Shown here: positions 8,850 through 17,905 of the stretch, one piece after another | Position numbering within the stretch: the stretch's first letter is position 1 | How the letters are laid out: every line of letters starts with the position of its first letter | Source of the DNA: JAWKZG01 sp041396125 | GTDB lineage: Bacteria > Pseudomonadota > Gammaproteobacteria > Competibacterales > Competibacteraceae | Assembly (NCBI GenBank): GCA_041396125.1 | Contig: JAWKZG010000005.1 | Coordinates: 62,001 to 126,000 of the forward strand | Direction of reading: 5' to 3' | Length of the DNA stretch: 64,000 nucleotides | Translations under genes and position numbers: made by a program | Notes under the pieces: model-generated | What the model was told of the DNA's origin: nothing | Seen by the model: only the letters and a program-made list of their open reading frames with translations | The model's database searches: none

Positions 8850-9989
8850 ATGTTGCTCTCACCCGAACAAGAGATGATCCGTGAAATGTTGCGTCAGTTC
8901 GCTCAGGAACGCTTAGCGCCGTTCGCAGCGGACTGGGATCGCAATCGCACTTTCCCCCGGCAGGCGCTGCAGGAACTGGCCGGACTTGGTGTGCTTGGCA
9001 TGGTGGTGCCGGAACAATGGGGCGGTGCAGGTCTGGATTATTTATCGCTGGTGCTTGCTTTAGAGGAGATCGCCGCAGGCGATGGTGCAACCTCGACTAT
9101 TGTCAGTGTGCAGAACTCGCTGGCCTGCGGCATCACGGAAAAATACGGTAATGATGCCCAAAAAGACACTTATCTGCGACGCTTCGCCAGTGGTGAATGG
9201 CTGGGTTGTTTCTGTCTGACCGAACCTCATGTGGGTTCTGATGCCAGCGCCATCCGCACTACGGCAACCCGTGACGGCGGGCACTGGGTCTTGAACGGCG
9301 TCAAGCAGTTCATTACTACCGGCAAATATGCCCAGGCCGCACTGGTGTTTGCGGTTACCGATGCCAGTGCCGGCAAAAAAGGTATTTCCTGTTTTCTCGT
9401 GCCTACTGCAACGCCAGGGTATATCGTCGCCCGATTGGAAGAGAAAATGGGACAGCGCGCCTCGGATACAGCCCAGATTGTGCTTGAAAATTGCCGGGTA
9501 CCCGCTACTTGCCTGATCGGGCAGGAGGGGGAAGGGTATAAAATTGCGCTATCCAACCTGGAAGCGGGGCGCATTGGTATCGCTGCACAAGCTGTTGGTA
9601 TGGCACGGGCGGCACTGGAAGCGGCTATTTCCTACGCCCAAGAGCGAATTGCGTTCGGCGTACCGATCATAGAGCATCAGGCCGTGAATTTTCGGCTGGC
9701 CGATATGGCCACTCGCCTGGAAGCGGCCCGTCAGCTGGTCTGGCACGCCGCCAGCCTGAAAGATGCTGCTCAGCCCTGCTTGCAGGAAGCATCGATGGCA
9801 AAATTATTTGCCTCGGAAGCTGCTGAAAAAATCTGCTCGGATGCTATCCAGATTCATGGCGGTTATGGTTATGTGAGCGATTTTCCGGTCGAGCGTATTT
9901 ACCGCGATGTACGCGTTTGCCAGATTTACGAGGGTGCCTCGGATATCCAGCGGCTGGTCATTGGTCGTGCCTTGGCGCAATCACTCTAA
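8850..9989 (+). CDS. Acyl-CoA dehydrogenase
   Basis: An FAD-dependent dehydrogenase that introduces the alpha-beta double bond into an acyl-CoA, passing electrons to ETF. The 379-residue length is typical of the soluble short/medium/branched-chain family. Seen: an N-terminal all-alpha domain; CLTEPHVGSDASAI and KQFITTGKYA of the middle beta domain (near residues 125-160); the C-terminal helical domain with IQIHGGYGYV; and YEGASDIQ, where Glu361 is at the position of the catalytic base. Together with the AMACR-like gene upstream it suggests branched-chain acyl-CoA oxidation. The exact chain specificity cannot be read from sequence by eye. Confidence 0.93.
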   Translation: MLLSPEQEMIREMLRQFAQERLAPFAADWDRNRTFPRQALQELAGLGVLGMVVPEQWGGAGLDYLSLVLALEEIAAGDGATSTIVSVQNSLACGITEKYGNDAQKDTYLRRFASGEWLGCFCLTEPHVGSDASAIRTTATRDGGHWVLNGVKQFITTGKYAQAALVFAVTDASAGKKGISCFLVPTATPGYIVARLEEKMGQRASDTAQIVLENCRVPATCLIGQEGEGYKIALSNLEAGRIGIAAQAVGMARAALEAAISYAQERIAFGVPIIEHQAVNFRLADMATRLEAARQLVWHAASLKDAAQPCLQEASMAKLFASEAAEKICSDAIQIHGGYGYVSDFPVERIYRDVRVCQIYEGASDIQRLVIGRALAQSL

Positions 9990-10057
9990 ATCGTTTTTGT
10001 TGCGTGCCTATCTTTTCAGAGCACGGCCATCGCCCCACTTTTGCGGAAGACTTCAGC

Positions 10058-11515
10058 ATGCAAAAAACCCTGCGCGGCATCTCCGACATCCGGCGCTATT
10101 TTCATCGGAACGAGCGACCTATCTTTTTTATTAGTGCGACTAACTTCAATCTGCTCGGTATGGACGAGTGGGTTAAGGGGTTCAAGTACATTAATTACAT
10201 CGATTGCTACGATGGTCGCCATCCCAACGTCTTAGTGCCTCCAGAGATATCACATCCGGCCTTTACAAGCATCGAAAGCATTAATAATTACTTGCTGGAA
10301 CATAAATCCGTCATTGATTTTATTAACAGCCAGGGTCCAGACCCCGTTGCGATTTTCTTGATGTTTGATGAGCAAACCGAGGCCTTAAGCCAGGAACTCG
10401 GGCTGGAAGTATGGTTTCCATCAGCCAGTTTGCGCACCCGCTGCGATAATAAAATGGAAACCGTGCGAATCGGTAATCAAGCCGGTGTACCCTCCGTACC
10501 CAACGCACTGGCCAAGGTGGATTCCTATACGCAACTGCAACACATCTGCGCCCAACACGGGCTCGGCAATGATGTTGTTATTCAGACAGCATTCGGTGAC
10601 TCCGGTCACACCACCTTTTTTATCAGCAACGAAAACGATTTTAATAAATACGCCAGCGAAATCGTAGGTGATCCGGAAGTTAAAATTATGAAGCGGATTA
10701 ACTGCCGCGGATCAACGCTCGAAGCCTGTACCACCAAGCAGGGCACCATTGTAGGGCCGCTGCTGACAGAAATTGTCGGTGCCAGAGAGCTGACACCCTA
10801 CCAGGGCGGCTGGTGCGGTAATGAAGTACTTTCCGGCGCATTCACTCAGGCTATCCGTGACAAAGCCCGTGATTACACCTTCGCTTTTGGTGAGCAACTG
10901 CGTCGGGAAGGCTACCGAGGCTATTTCGATCTGGATTTTCTGATCGATCTGGACGACGGTGAAATCTATCTGGGCGAGCTTAATCCCCGTGTAACCGGCG
11001 CTAGCTCATTGACTAACCATGCTGCTTTTGCGCATGCCGATGCACCGTTATTCCTCTTTCATCTGCTGGAATTTTCCGGGGTGGATTTTGAGTTCGATGT
11101 TGATGATCTTAACAGACGCTGGTCTGACCCGGATTACATCGATTCCTGGTGCCAGTTAGTAATCAAATATACTGATGATAGCGTTGATATTGTCAATCAT
11201 GCTCCCGAAACCGGCATCTGGCGTATGAGCGATAACGGTACCATTGAATACAGCCGGTTTGATTATCATCGTCGTGCTGTCGCCAGTGAACACGAGGCAT
11301 TTTTTCTGCGCATTACCGGGCCTGGTGATTATCGCTATGAAGGTGCAGATCTAGGTATCCTGATTTTACGCGGTCGGGCTATGACTGATGATTTTCAGCT
11401 TAATAATCGTGCCCTCGCCTGGATCAAAGGCATTACCGGTCAATACAGTGCCTATCCGCTAACCACCGCGCACAGTGCCTACGCCCCAGCAGCCAGCGCG
11501 TTCAAAATACTGTAG
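10058..11515 (+). CDS. ATP-grasp ligase (biotin-carboxylase-like)
   Basis: A 485-residue protein of the ATP-grasp superfamily, often labelled 'biotin carboxylase', which forms acyl-phosphate intermediates to make C-N or C-C bonds. Supporting segments are LRTRCDNKMETVRIGNQAG (start of the ATP-binding subdomain), DVVIQTAFGDSGHTTFFI (glycine-rich loop), and GYFDLDFLIDLDDGEIYLG then ELNPRVTGAS, the Asp/Glu/Asn metal-ATP site. There is no biotin-carrier domain and none nearby, so a stand-alone ligase on another substrate is more likely than a true biotin carboxylase. I use the ATG at 10058; the open frame extends upstream into the dehydrogenase gene. The next gene starts 14 bp after the stop, so the pair is almost certainly co-expressed. 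Confidence 0.75.
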   Translation: MQKTLRGISDIRRYFHRNERPIFFISATNFNLLGMDEWVKGFKYINYIDCYDGRHPNVLVPPEISHPAFTSIESINNYLLEHKSVIDFINSQGPDPVAIFLMFDEQTEALSQELGLEVWFPSASLRTRCDNKMETVRIGNQAGVPSVPNALAKVDSYTQLQHICAQHGLGNDVVIQTAFGDSGHTTFFISNENDFNKYASEIVGDPEVKIMKRINCRGSTLEACTTKQGTIVGPLLTEIVGARELTPYQGGWCGNEVLSGAFTQAIRDKARDYTFAFGEQLRREGYRGYFDLDFLIDLDDGEIYLGELNPRVTGASSLTNHAAFAHADAPLFLFHLLEFSGVDFEFDVDDLNRRWSDPDYIDSWCQLVIKYTDDSVDIVNHAPETGIWRMSDNGTIEYSRFDYHRRAVASEHEAFFLRITGPGDYRYEGADLGILILRGRAMTDDFQLNNRALAWIKGITGQYSAYPLTTAHSAYAPAASAFKIL

Positions 11516-11529
11516 CAGGATCACTTTGC

Positions 11530-12498
11530 ATGGAATTACTTTTCCAAGCCATAGCCGAATCACAAGCTGGCCCCAAATGGCAGGCGTTATTTGAGCGATT
11601 ATGGCCCGCTTATAAACGCTGGTTTTTGAGCGAAGGCGAGCGCGCACGCCCCCTGTATCTAAGCTCGGTCCGGGCATTACGCCAGCATATGCCAGAGTTG
11701 TTGCCGACTTATGAACGCCTGGTGGAACTGGCGGGTGGCAGCGATCTGGCAGCCCGGTTTTTATCACTGTATTGCCCGCCACCTTATCTCAGCGGGTGTT
11801 CGCAGGCCATCTGGCCAGGACCGCCACCACTGCTCATTCGCAATTATGACTATAACCCCTTGCTGTTCGAAGGGCTGATTCTACATACCACCTGGAATGG
11901 CCGTCGCGTTATCGCTACCAGTGATTGCTTGTGGGGTGTGGTTGACGGTATCAACGATGCCGGTTTAGCTGTTTCGCTGACTTTCGGTGGTCGCCGGGTA
12001 GTCGGCCAAGGCTTCGGAGTGCCAGTAATACTGCGTTATATCCTGGAGTTTTGCACGGATTGTGCCGAAGCTGCTGAAGTGTTAACCCGTGTTCCCACCC
12101 ATATGGCTTACAATATTTCGTTGCTTGATCGGAGCGGAAGTTACGCTACTGTCTTCATCGCACCTGATCGGGAACCCGTCGTTAGTCGGGTATTGGTCAC
12201 CACCAATCATCAGCGGGAAGTGGAATGGCATCAGCATGCGCAAGCCACAGCATCGGTAGAACGCGAGCGTTTTTTGAAATTCCGGCTCCGTGAAAGCGGC
12301 CATGAGCCACAGCGACTGATACAGGCATTTTTGCGCTCCCCGGTATATTCGACCGCTTATGGTCATGGTTTCGGCACGCTTTATACAGCCATTTTGCGCC
12401 CGGATGAAGGTGTTGTGGACTACCTCTGGCCTACTGTCGAATGGCGGCAAACAATGGCTGCTTCCCAGGAAGGCACCAAGCTCATTCGTTATTTGTAA
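11530..12498 (+). CDS. C45-type Ntn acyltransferase/hydrolase
   Basis: A 322-residue protein resembling the acyl-CoA:6-aminopenicillanate acyltransferase (peptidase C45) family. These enzymes cleave themselves before an internal Cys, which becomes the N-terminal nucleophile for amide hydrolysis or acyl transfer. Cys90 in SGCSQAIW is the probable nucleophile; LLIRNYDYNP follows about 14 residues later, as in the family (N-x-D region), then the characteristic GINDAGLAVSL. Residues 1-89 would be the removable propeptide. The gene follows the ATP-grasp ligase by 14 bp, suggesting that one makes an amide or peptide-like product and the other acylates or trims it. The substrate is unknown. Confidence 0.78.
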   Translation: MELLFQAIAESQAGPKWQALFERLWPAYKRWFLSEGERARPLYLSSVRALRQHMPELLPTYERLVELAGGSDLAARFLSLYCPPPYLSGCSQAIWPGPPPLLIRNYDYNPLLFEGLILHTTWNGRRVIATSDCLWGVVDGINDAGLAVSLTFGGRRVVGQGFGVPVILRYILEFCTDCAEAAEVLTRVPTHMAYNISLLDRSGSYATVFIAPDREPVVSRVLVTTNHQREVEWHQHAQATASVERERFLKFRLRESGHEPQRLIQAFLRSPVYSTAYGHGFGTLYTAILRPDEGVVDYLWPTVEWRQTMAASQEGTKLIRYL

Positions 12499-12951
12499 GT
12501 CACTTGAGAAGCATTTGCAATAGCAGTTTTCTCCTTCTCCTATTAAGATAGCATCAGGGAACAAGCAGATAGCTCTAAAGCAAAAGCGCAAATAAGCACT
12601 TTGCACGCAGGACAACAATAATGGTAAGTTGGTGTTTCTAATCACAGCGGCAAGCCTCTGTCGAAAACAGGCAGGTCTTGTCACTCAACGCTGATTAGAA
12701 AACAGTTTCAATAGGGTACACGGATGCATCCAGCGAGGGTCACGGCCTTTTTGACGCTGATTCCCGCCATAACGACAATCTTGCTTTATTTTTTTAAATT
12801 AAACGCTAATAAAACATTGTGTTTGCCTGCAGGAACGCACCGCAAACACACACCATAATTCTGTCAAGTTCGCCTTGACATTTGCGCCGTTCACTGGATT
12901 GACCTGCAGGATGCCTATAACGCACTACAACCTGCTAGAGACGATAACAAT
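12499..12951. other. Intergenic region upstream of the GGDEF-EAL gene
   Basis: No gene supported; the minus-strand open frame here is an extension of a shadow of the C45 gene. The one notable element is the inverted repeat at 12862-12880, listed separately. Local composition is AT-rich from 12780 to 12860, consistent with a promoter zone. Confidence 0.5.
12862..12880. promoter_or_regulatory. Perfect inverted repeat, possible operator
   Basis: TGTCAAG (12862-12868) and CTTGACA (12874-12880) are perfect 7-bp arms around a 5-nt spacer, 72 bp upstream of the GGDEF-EAL start codon. The right arm also contains a consensus-like TTGACA -35 hexamer (12875-12880), so a bound dimer could block or modulate that promoter. 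No convincing -10 stands at the ideal spacing. Confidence 0.4.
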
Positions 12952-15078
12952 ATGCTTAAAACGAGCGTTGAACGCATCAACGTGCTTCTTATTGAAGATT
13001 TAGCCTCCGAAGCGGAGTTAGTCCAACAGTTGCTGGTTGATGATCACAGTTCACAATTTCATATTGAACATAAAACCAGCCTAGCAGATGGTATCGCCGC
13101 CGCTCAAACAGGCGCTATAGACATTGTGCTGCTGGATTTATACCTGCCTGATAGCAAAGGCTTGAATACTTTCGAGCGCTTTGTCGAGCTTGTGCCTGCT
13201 ATCCCGGTCATTTTGATGACCAATCTGAACGATGAAAGCCTGGCCGCCCGGGCTGTTCGGGAAGGCGCTCAGGACTATCTGGTCAAGCACATGATAGATA
13301 CGCGCCTACTGGTTCGGGCTATTCGCTATGCGATTGAGCGGCAACGCGCAGAAGAGGCCCTGCGACAAAGTGAGGAACGTTACGCACTCGCCGTGCGCGG
13401 CGCTAACGATGGGCTCTGGGACTGGCATATGAGAAGTGGCGAGGTGTATTACTCACCGCGCTGGAAATCGATCCTGGGCCTTGCAGAGACAACAACACTC
13501 AAGCAGATGGATGATTGGATAAGTCGTATCTATCCCGCTGATATTCAAGCTTTTCAACATGCACTCGATGCCCATCTGGCCGGCGATACCGAACAGTTCA
13601 GCCACGAATACCGGATACGCAAAGCCGATGGCGACTATGCCTGGGTACTGAGCCGTGGCGTCGCTACGCGCGGTGCAGATGGATCATTGCAGCGCATGGC
13701 AGGCTCCTTGACGGATATTAGCATTCGCAAGCGCACGGAGGAGCAGTTAATTCATGACGCCCTGCACGATGGCCTGACCGGGCTGCCCAACCGCAACCTG
13801 CTTTACGATCGGCTGGATCAGGCGCTCAAGCAGCTCCGCCGGCGTGCCAGTGGTAGCTTCGCTGTACTGTTTATCGATCTGGATCGCTTCAAAATGATCA
13901 ATGACAGTCTTGGTCATAATGCCGGCGACCAGTTGTTAGTGGCTTTTGCCAAGCGCTTGCACGAACTGCTGCGACCTGGTGACACCGTTGCGCGTTTAAG
14001 CGGTGATGAATTCGCGGTGCTGCTAATTGATATTACCAGACTGGACAGCGTGGTACAGATTGCCCAACGTATTCTGGATCTGTCAACGCAACAGTTTCTG
14101 ATTGACGGCAATGAGGTATTCATTTCGACTAGTATTGGCATCACCATGGCAACGCCGAATTACCGCACGCCGGAAGAAATTCTAAGAGATGCGGATATCG
14201 CCATGTATCGCGCCAAAACACGAGGAAAGTCCTGCTACGAGGTCTTTGATCGACAGATGCACAGCGAAATCATGGAAGCCCATCGACTGGAAACTGATTT
14301 GCGTAGCGCGGTGCAACAAAACGAATTTTCAATGTATTATCAGCCCATCATATCGCTCACAGAAGGCCGGCTGGTAGGTTTTGAAAGTTTAATACGCTGG
14401 CATCATTCACGCCGGGGACTGATCACACCAGACCATTTTATCCCGGTAGCTGAAGAAACCGGCATGATCATACCGATTGGCTGGTGGACGATTTATGAGT
14501 CTTGCCGTCAGGCACGGGAATGGCAACGACAATTTCCGAGTCATGCGAATTTATGCATCAGCGTAAATATGTCAAGCAAGCTCTTTAATCATCCCAAGGT
14601 TGTCGAAAACATCGAACACAGCCTTAGCAAGACGGGCTTATCACCGCACTGTCTGCAAATTGAGCTGACCGAAAGCATTTTGCTCGATCATGTTGAATCT
14701 GCCATGAACAAGCTGAATCGACTTAGACATTTAGGAGTCGGGTTATACATTGATGACTTTGGTACAGGTTATTCATCGCTGAGCTATCTGCAAAAATTTA
14801 ACTACGACTCGCTCAAAATCGATAAATCCTTTACCAAGGAACTCACTCAGCCAAGCAATGGTACCGGCACTATTATCCAAACCATTATTTCGTTGGGACA
14901 ACAACTTGGCATGAATATTATCGCTGAAGGGGTCGAAACCAGAGGACAGGTCCAACGCCTGCAGGAACTCCACTGCCCGCAAGTGCAAGGTTTCTGGTTT
15001 TCGAGACCTTTGGATGCCAAGAGCGCGCGCCAGATTTTAGCCAATCCGCCACACTGGCAACTGGATATGATTGCGTAA
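12952..15078 (+). CDS. Response regulator with PAS, GGDEF and EAL domains
   Basis: A 708-residue cytoplasmic signalling protein for c-di-GMP turnover. Order: receiver domain (about 1-125, acidic IEDL near 14-17, phospho-acceptor Asp62 in VLLDLYLP), PAS domain (about 140-255, ending in the PAC-like MAGSLTDISIRKR), GGDEF domain (about 270-430) and EAL domain (about 440-700). The cyclase motif reads SGDEF instead of GGDEF and is preceded by a correctly spaced RPGD, an inhibitory-site RxxD. The phosphodiesterase domain has ESLIRW in place of EAL, plus ELTES, DDFGTGYSS and AEGVET, so hydrolysis looks likely; cyclase activity is plausible because SGDEF variants can be active. c-di-GMP-I riboswitches lie about 8 kb downstream. 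Confidence 0.93.
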   Translation: MLKTSVERINVLLIEDLASEAELVQQLLVDDHSSQFHIEHKTSLADGIAAAQTGAIDIVLLDLYLPDSKGLNTFERFVELVPAIPVILMTNLNDESLAARAVREGAQDYLVKHMIDTRLLVRAIRYAIERQRAEEALRQSEERYALAVRGANDGLWDWHMRSGEVYYSPRWKSILGLAETTTLKQMDDWISRIYPADIQAFQHALDAHLAGDTEQFSHEYRIRKADGDYAWVLSRGVATRGADGSLQRMAGSLTDISIRKRTEEQLIHDALHDGLTGLPNRNLLYDRLDQALKQLRRRASGSFAVLFIDLDRFKMINDSLGHNAGDQLLVAFAKRLHELLRPGDTVARLSGDEFAVLLIDITRLDSVVQIAQRILDLSTQQFLIDGNEVFISTSIGITMATPNYRTPEEILRDADIAMYRAKTRGKSCYEVFDRQMHSEIMEAHRLETDLRSAVQQNEFSMYYQPIISLTEGRLVGFESLIRWHHSRRGLITPDHFIPVAEETGMIIPIGWWTIYESCRQAREWQRQFPSHANLCISVNMSSKLFNHPKVVENIEHSLSKTGLSPHCLQIELTESILLDHVESAMNKLNRLRHLGVGLYIDDFGTGYSSLSYLQKFNYDSLKIDKSFTKELTQPSNGTGTIIQTIISLGQQLGMNIIAEGVETRGQVQRLQELHCPQVQGFWFSRPLDAKSARQILANPPHWQLDMIA

Positions 15079-15131
15079 ATGCTGTTTGCAAGAACCTATT
15101 GCAGATGCCTTACCAAGCTCAGCTGGCAACA

Positions 15132-16757
15132 TTAAACAGGAAGCGTAAAGTAAAATGTCGAACCAGCACCCGGAGTGGACTCAACCCAAAGCTCTCCGCC
15201 ATGCCGCTCGACGATACCCTGACAGATAGCCAATCCCATGCCATTACCGGGTGAATCTTTTGTATGCGCACGTTGGAACATCCCGAAAATGCGGCTTTGC
15301 TCATCAAGCGGTATGCCGACACCATTATCCTGTACAGTAAATTGCCAATACTCCCCTTGCCTATCGGCCCGTAACTTGATAACCGGCTTGTCCTGACTGC
15401 GGAACTTAAGCGCATTGCTGAACAGATTTTGCAATAAACGAACCAGCTGATTCTTATCTATTGTCACGGTAGGCAGCGAGTCATACTGCAACTCCGCACC
15501 CATGCTCTCGAATTGGACTTGCAAATTTTCGACTGCTTGATGTACAGCTACTGCGAAATCCACCGGTTCGGCCTGCAGATCCTGCGAACCCACTTTTGCA
15601 TAGGCAAGAATGCCGCCTATTAGATCATGTAACTGGTGCGTATTATCCAGTAATTGCTCAATATAACGCTTGCCATCACCGTCCAGACTGTTTGCATAAC
15701 GATCCCGCAGCAGACGTGTATAGCGGGAAATCAATCCCATCGGAGCCTGCAGATCGTGGGCTGTCATCAGGGCAAACTGCTCTAATTGCGCATTCGAACG
15801 ACCCAGCTCAGCGTTCTGCCGGACAATATCCTGCTCCCGGCGTCTATCCGCTGTAATATCAACAACAGCACCTTCAAAATGTTGAACCTGCCCACGCTCA
15901 TCTCGGACTGGCCACACATCCAGGCGCACCCATACCTCTTTACCGGTGCTTATGCCACGAAAATTCAATATCAACCCCAAATCACCGCTACGCTCAAGCG
16001 TTTCCTGCACCAATCGCCGACTCTCTTCATCACCCAACAGCGCAGGTAAGTGCTTGCCGATAACATCATGCGTATCACACGCTCCTAACAATGTGGCAAA
16101 TGCTACATTCGCATGTGTGATGCTGCCGTCAGCTGTGAGCCCTACAACACCAACCGGTAGCCGTTCAATAAGTCCCCTCATTGGCGCAGCTACTGGCTGA
16201 CTCTTCGGTTCAGGCTCGGCTACCGCGACAGCAGATGAACCCATAGCATAATCTGCTACTGCAGCGGGTTCTTTGAAGAGGGTTTGCGCCTGAATCACTT
16301 GTGAGCCAGACTTTGGGTTTGTAACCGGTGTGGAAGATCGCGCGGACGAAGTAGCACTTGTTTCGGCGTATATCCCATTGGTTTGTAACAATCGCTTGAC
16401 CACGTGAGGCAATGCCAGAAACCCGCCGCTGTCTTTTTTCAGCAGTGTATCGCGCATATCATTTCTCGATTTCATCGCACCGTCAGGATTGGAAGCATCC
16501 GAGAAATAAATAACGGGTACAGCAGGGAAAAGCCGTTGTAAGGCTTTGAAAATCTGCGCGCCGTCACTCCAGGAGAGCTGACATTCCGTGACAACCGCAT
16601 TGATATCGTCACCAGTGATAGCTTCAACGAAATCCATCGCATTCGCAACTGGCAATACTTGCACCCCGGTTAGCTCTCGCTCCAGGATAAATGTCGCAAG
16701 CTCGCGATCTTTATCACGCTCATCAATTAAGAGAATGCGTAGGGATTGCTCGGCCAT
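15132..16757 (-). CDS. Histidine kinase with degenerate receiver and PAS domain
   Basis: A 541-residue soluble sensor kinase. Order: N-terminal receiver-like domain (about 5-125), a Ser/Thr/Ala-rich linker (about 130-195), a PAS domain (about 195-310), a HisKA dimerisation domain with the phospho-accepting His in MTAHDLQAPM, and a HATPase domain with NLFSNALKF (N box), DNGVGIP (G1) and GNGMGLAI (G2). In the receiver the acidic pair (Asp12/Glu13) is present but the phospho-acceptor position is Glu58 (AVVTECQL), so it cannot be phosphorylated normally. It is convergent with the GGDEF-EAL gene, their stops 53 bp apart. The HisKA/HATPase part resembles bacteriophytochrome-type kinases. Confidence 0.9.
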   Translation of the reverse strand: MAEQSLRILLIDERDKDRELATFILERELTGVQVLPVANAMDFVEAITGDDINAVVTECQLSWSDGAQIFKALQRLFPAVPVIYFSDASNPDGAMKSRNDMRDTLLKKDSGGFLALPHVVKRLLQTNGIYAETSATSSARSSTPVTNPKSGSQVIQAQTLFKEPAAVADYAMGSSAVAVAEPEPKSQPVAAPMRGLIERLPVGVVGLTADGSITHANVAFATLLGACDTHDVIGKHLPALLGDEESRRLVQETLERSGDLGLILNFRGISTGKEVWVRLDVWPVRDERGQVQHFEGAVVDITADRRREQDIVRQNAELGRSNAQLEQFALMTAHDLQAPMGLISRYTRLLRDRYANSLDGDGKRYIEQLLDNTHQLHDLIGGILAYAKVGSQDLQAEPVDFAVAVHQAVENLQVQFESMGAELQYDSLPTVTIDKNQLVRLLQNLFSNALKFRSQDKPVIKLRADRQGEYWQFTVQDNGVGIPLDEQSRIFGMFQRAHTKDSPGNGMGLAICQGIVERHGGELWVESTPGAGSTFYFTLPV

Positions 16758-16789
16758 GGTTATGTTGGCTAATGTCCGTGACCTGCGCT

Positions 16790-17023
16790 TTATCGATTTA
16801 TTGGAGAAATAAAGTTAGGCATCTGGAATTTACGCCTTCCGCCAAATACCTGGGGCCATCTGTTTTCGATAGCACCAAGCACAACCTGCGCTTTCATCGG
16901 AAACGCTTTACATGTTTTTTGCTTAGGCCAATCGAAACTGACGGCTTGCTTTCGGCTATCCTGAACTTCCCGTCTGTAACCCGCTCTAGCATAGGCTATA
17001 TGCTCATTATTATTATGTTTCAC
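16790..17023 (-). CDS. Possible small basic protein upstream of the histidine kinase
   Basis: A 77-codon open frame starting with GTG, preceded at good spacing by GGAGAA (minus strand) and ending 32 bp before the kinase start. The product is basic, with no signal peptide or membrane segment. I do not recognise it. The ribosome-binding site and operon-like position are the only support, and the frame may be spurious. Confidence 0.25.
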   Translation of the reverse strand: MKHNNNEHIAYARAGYRREVQDSRKQAVSFDWPKQKTCKAFPMKAQVVLGAIENRWPQVFGGRRKFQMPNFISPINR

Positions 17024-17470
17024 GCTTTCTCCATTTAAGCTGTTCGCAGCTAAGGCAGGACCAAAAATAAAAAATATATATTTTTCTAATAGTTATTTTT
17101 TAAAAAAAGACTATTTATACGCTACTGGTTGGTAACCCAGAACTATGACGCAAGAGTATGTGTCGCCTCTTATCATAATTTTACAAAGCACATGTCATGC
17201 CATAAGTAAAACAAGTGGATTTTGCCATGTTGGATAATTTCGAAATTTATTTTTTTAATTTTATTTTCATATAGTTATTAAAAAACCATCATATACTCAG
17301 GCATTCCCTGCAGAACCATACCCATTCATCTACTCAACCTCTCACCCCTGTCCTTTTAAGGTAAAAAGTTGACAGTTGTTGTCCGTCCGATAGAGCGCAC
17401 AAGCAAATTTTACTTAGCTGGTCTATACTTGCTCGAAAACCTAGTGGATCGACCAAGCTTGCAGGTGACC
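17024..17470. other. AT-rich intergenic region
   Basis: Runs of A and T dominate, including long T/A tracts at 17065-17105 and 17240-17285. No RNA gene is recognisable. A TTG-initiated extension of the following gene (from 17369) is possible but less likely than its ATG at 17471. Such AT tracts are plausible H-NS targets. Confidence 0.4.
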
Positions 17471-17905
17471 ATGGCCAAACAACGAGCCGAGCAGGAGCGT
17501 CTGCGCCGACTCCGCACAGCGCGGGGGTTGGTGTATATTAAAGGTTGGGTATCGCCTCAACAGGCTGAGGCGATTTTGGCGATCATGAGCAATAACGCAA
17601 TCAGCTACCAGCCGATTGACGAAGCGGAACTCGCCGCCTCTCCAGCCCAGGCCGATTTACACTCGAATGAAACAGCCGTTAAGCGACCCAGGTTACGTTT
17701 CGAAAAAAAGATTGATCACCCAGGGGCCTGGACAGTTTGGGTTGGTCGCATTGAACTCGGCACGATATATAAACATGTCATCGATGAAAACCCTCGGCCA
17801 GTTACTGTTTGGATGGCATACCAGCATGGCCAACGCAGCACTCGCCACGAAACCCGACAACTGGCTGCAGCAGCTTTACTTAAAGCCTACCACGGACCTC
17901 TTTGA
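17471..17905 (+). CDS. Hypothetical protein, 144 residues
   Basis: Not recognised. The product begins MAKQRAEQERLRRLR, a highly charged, probably helical N-terminus, followed by a compact part with LVYIKGWVSPQQAEAIL and WTVWVGRIELGTIYKHV. No signal peptide, transmembrane helix or cysteine motif is seen. The ATG at 17471 follows GCAGGTGACC; the frame stays open upstream to a TTG at 17369 (178 codons). It stands alone, converging on the tyrosine-kinase gene of the polysaccharide operon. Codon use looks normal and the frame is clean, so I consider it real. Confidence 0.6.
   Translation: MAKQRAEQERLRRLRTARGLVYIKGWVSPQQAEAILAIMSNNAISYQPIDEAELAASPAQADLHSNETAVKRPRLRFEKKIDHPGAWTVWVGRIELGTIYKHVIDENPRPVTVWMAYQHGQRSTRHETRQLAAAALLKAYHGPL

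Noticed and set aside
10058..11515. True biotin carboxylase of an acyl-CoA carboxylase
   Set aside because: No biotin-carrier domain or carboxyltransferase gene is nearby, and the partner is a C45-type gene. A generic ATP-grasp ligase is safer.
12082..12684. 200-codon minus-strand frame overlapping the C45-type gene
   Set aside because: It lies mostly antisense to a well-supported gene and has no recognisable motifs.
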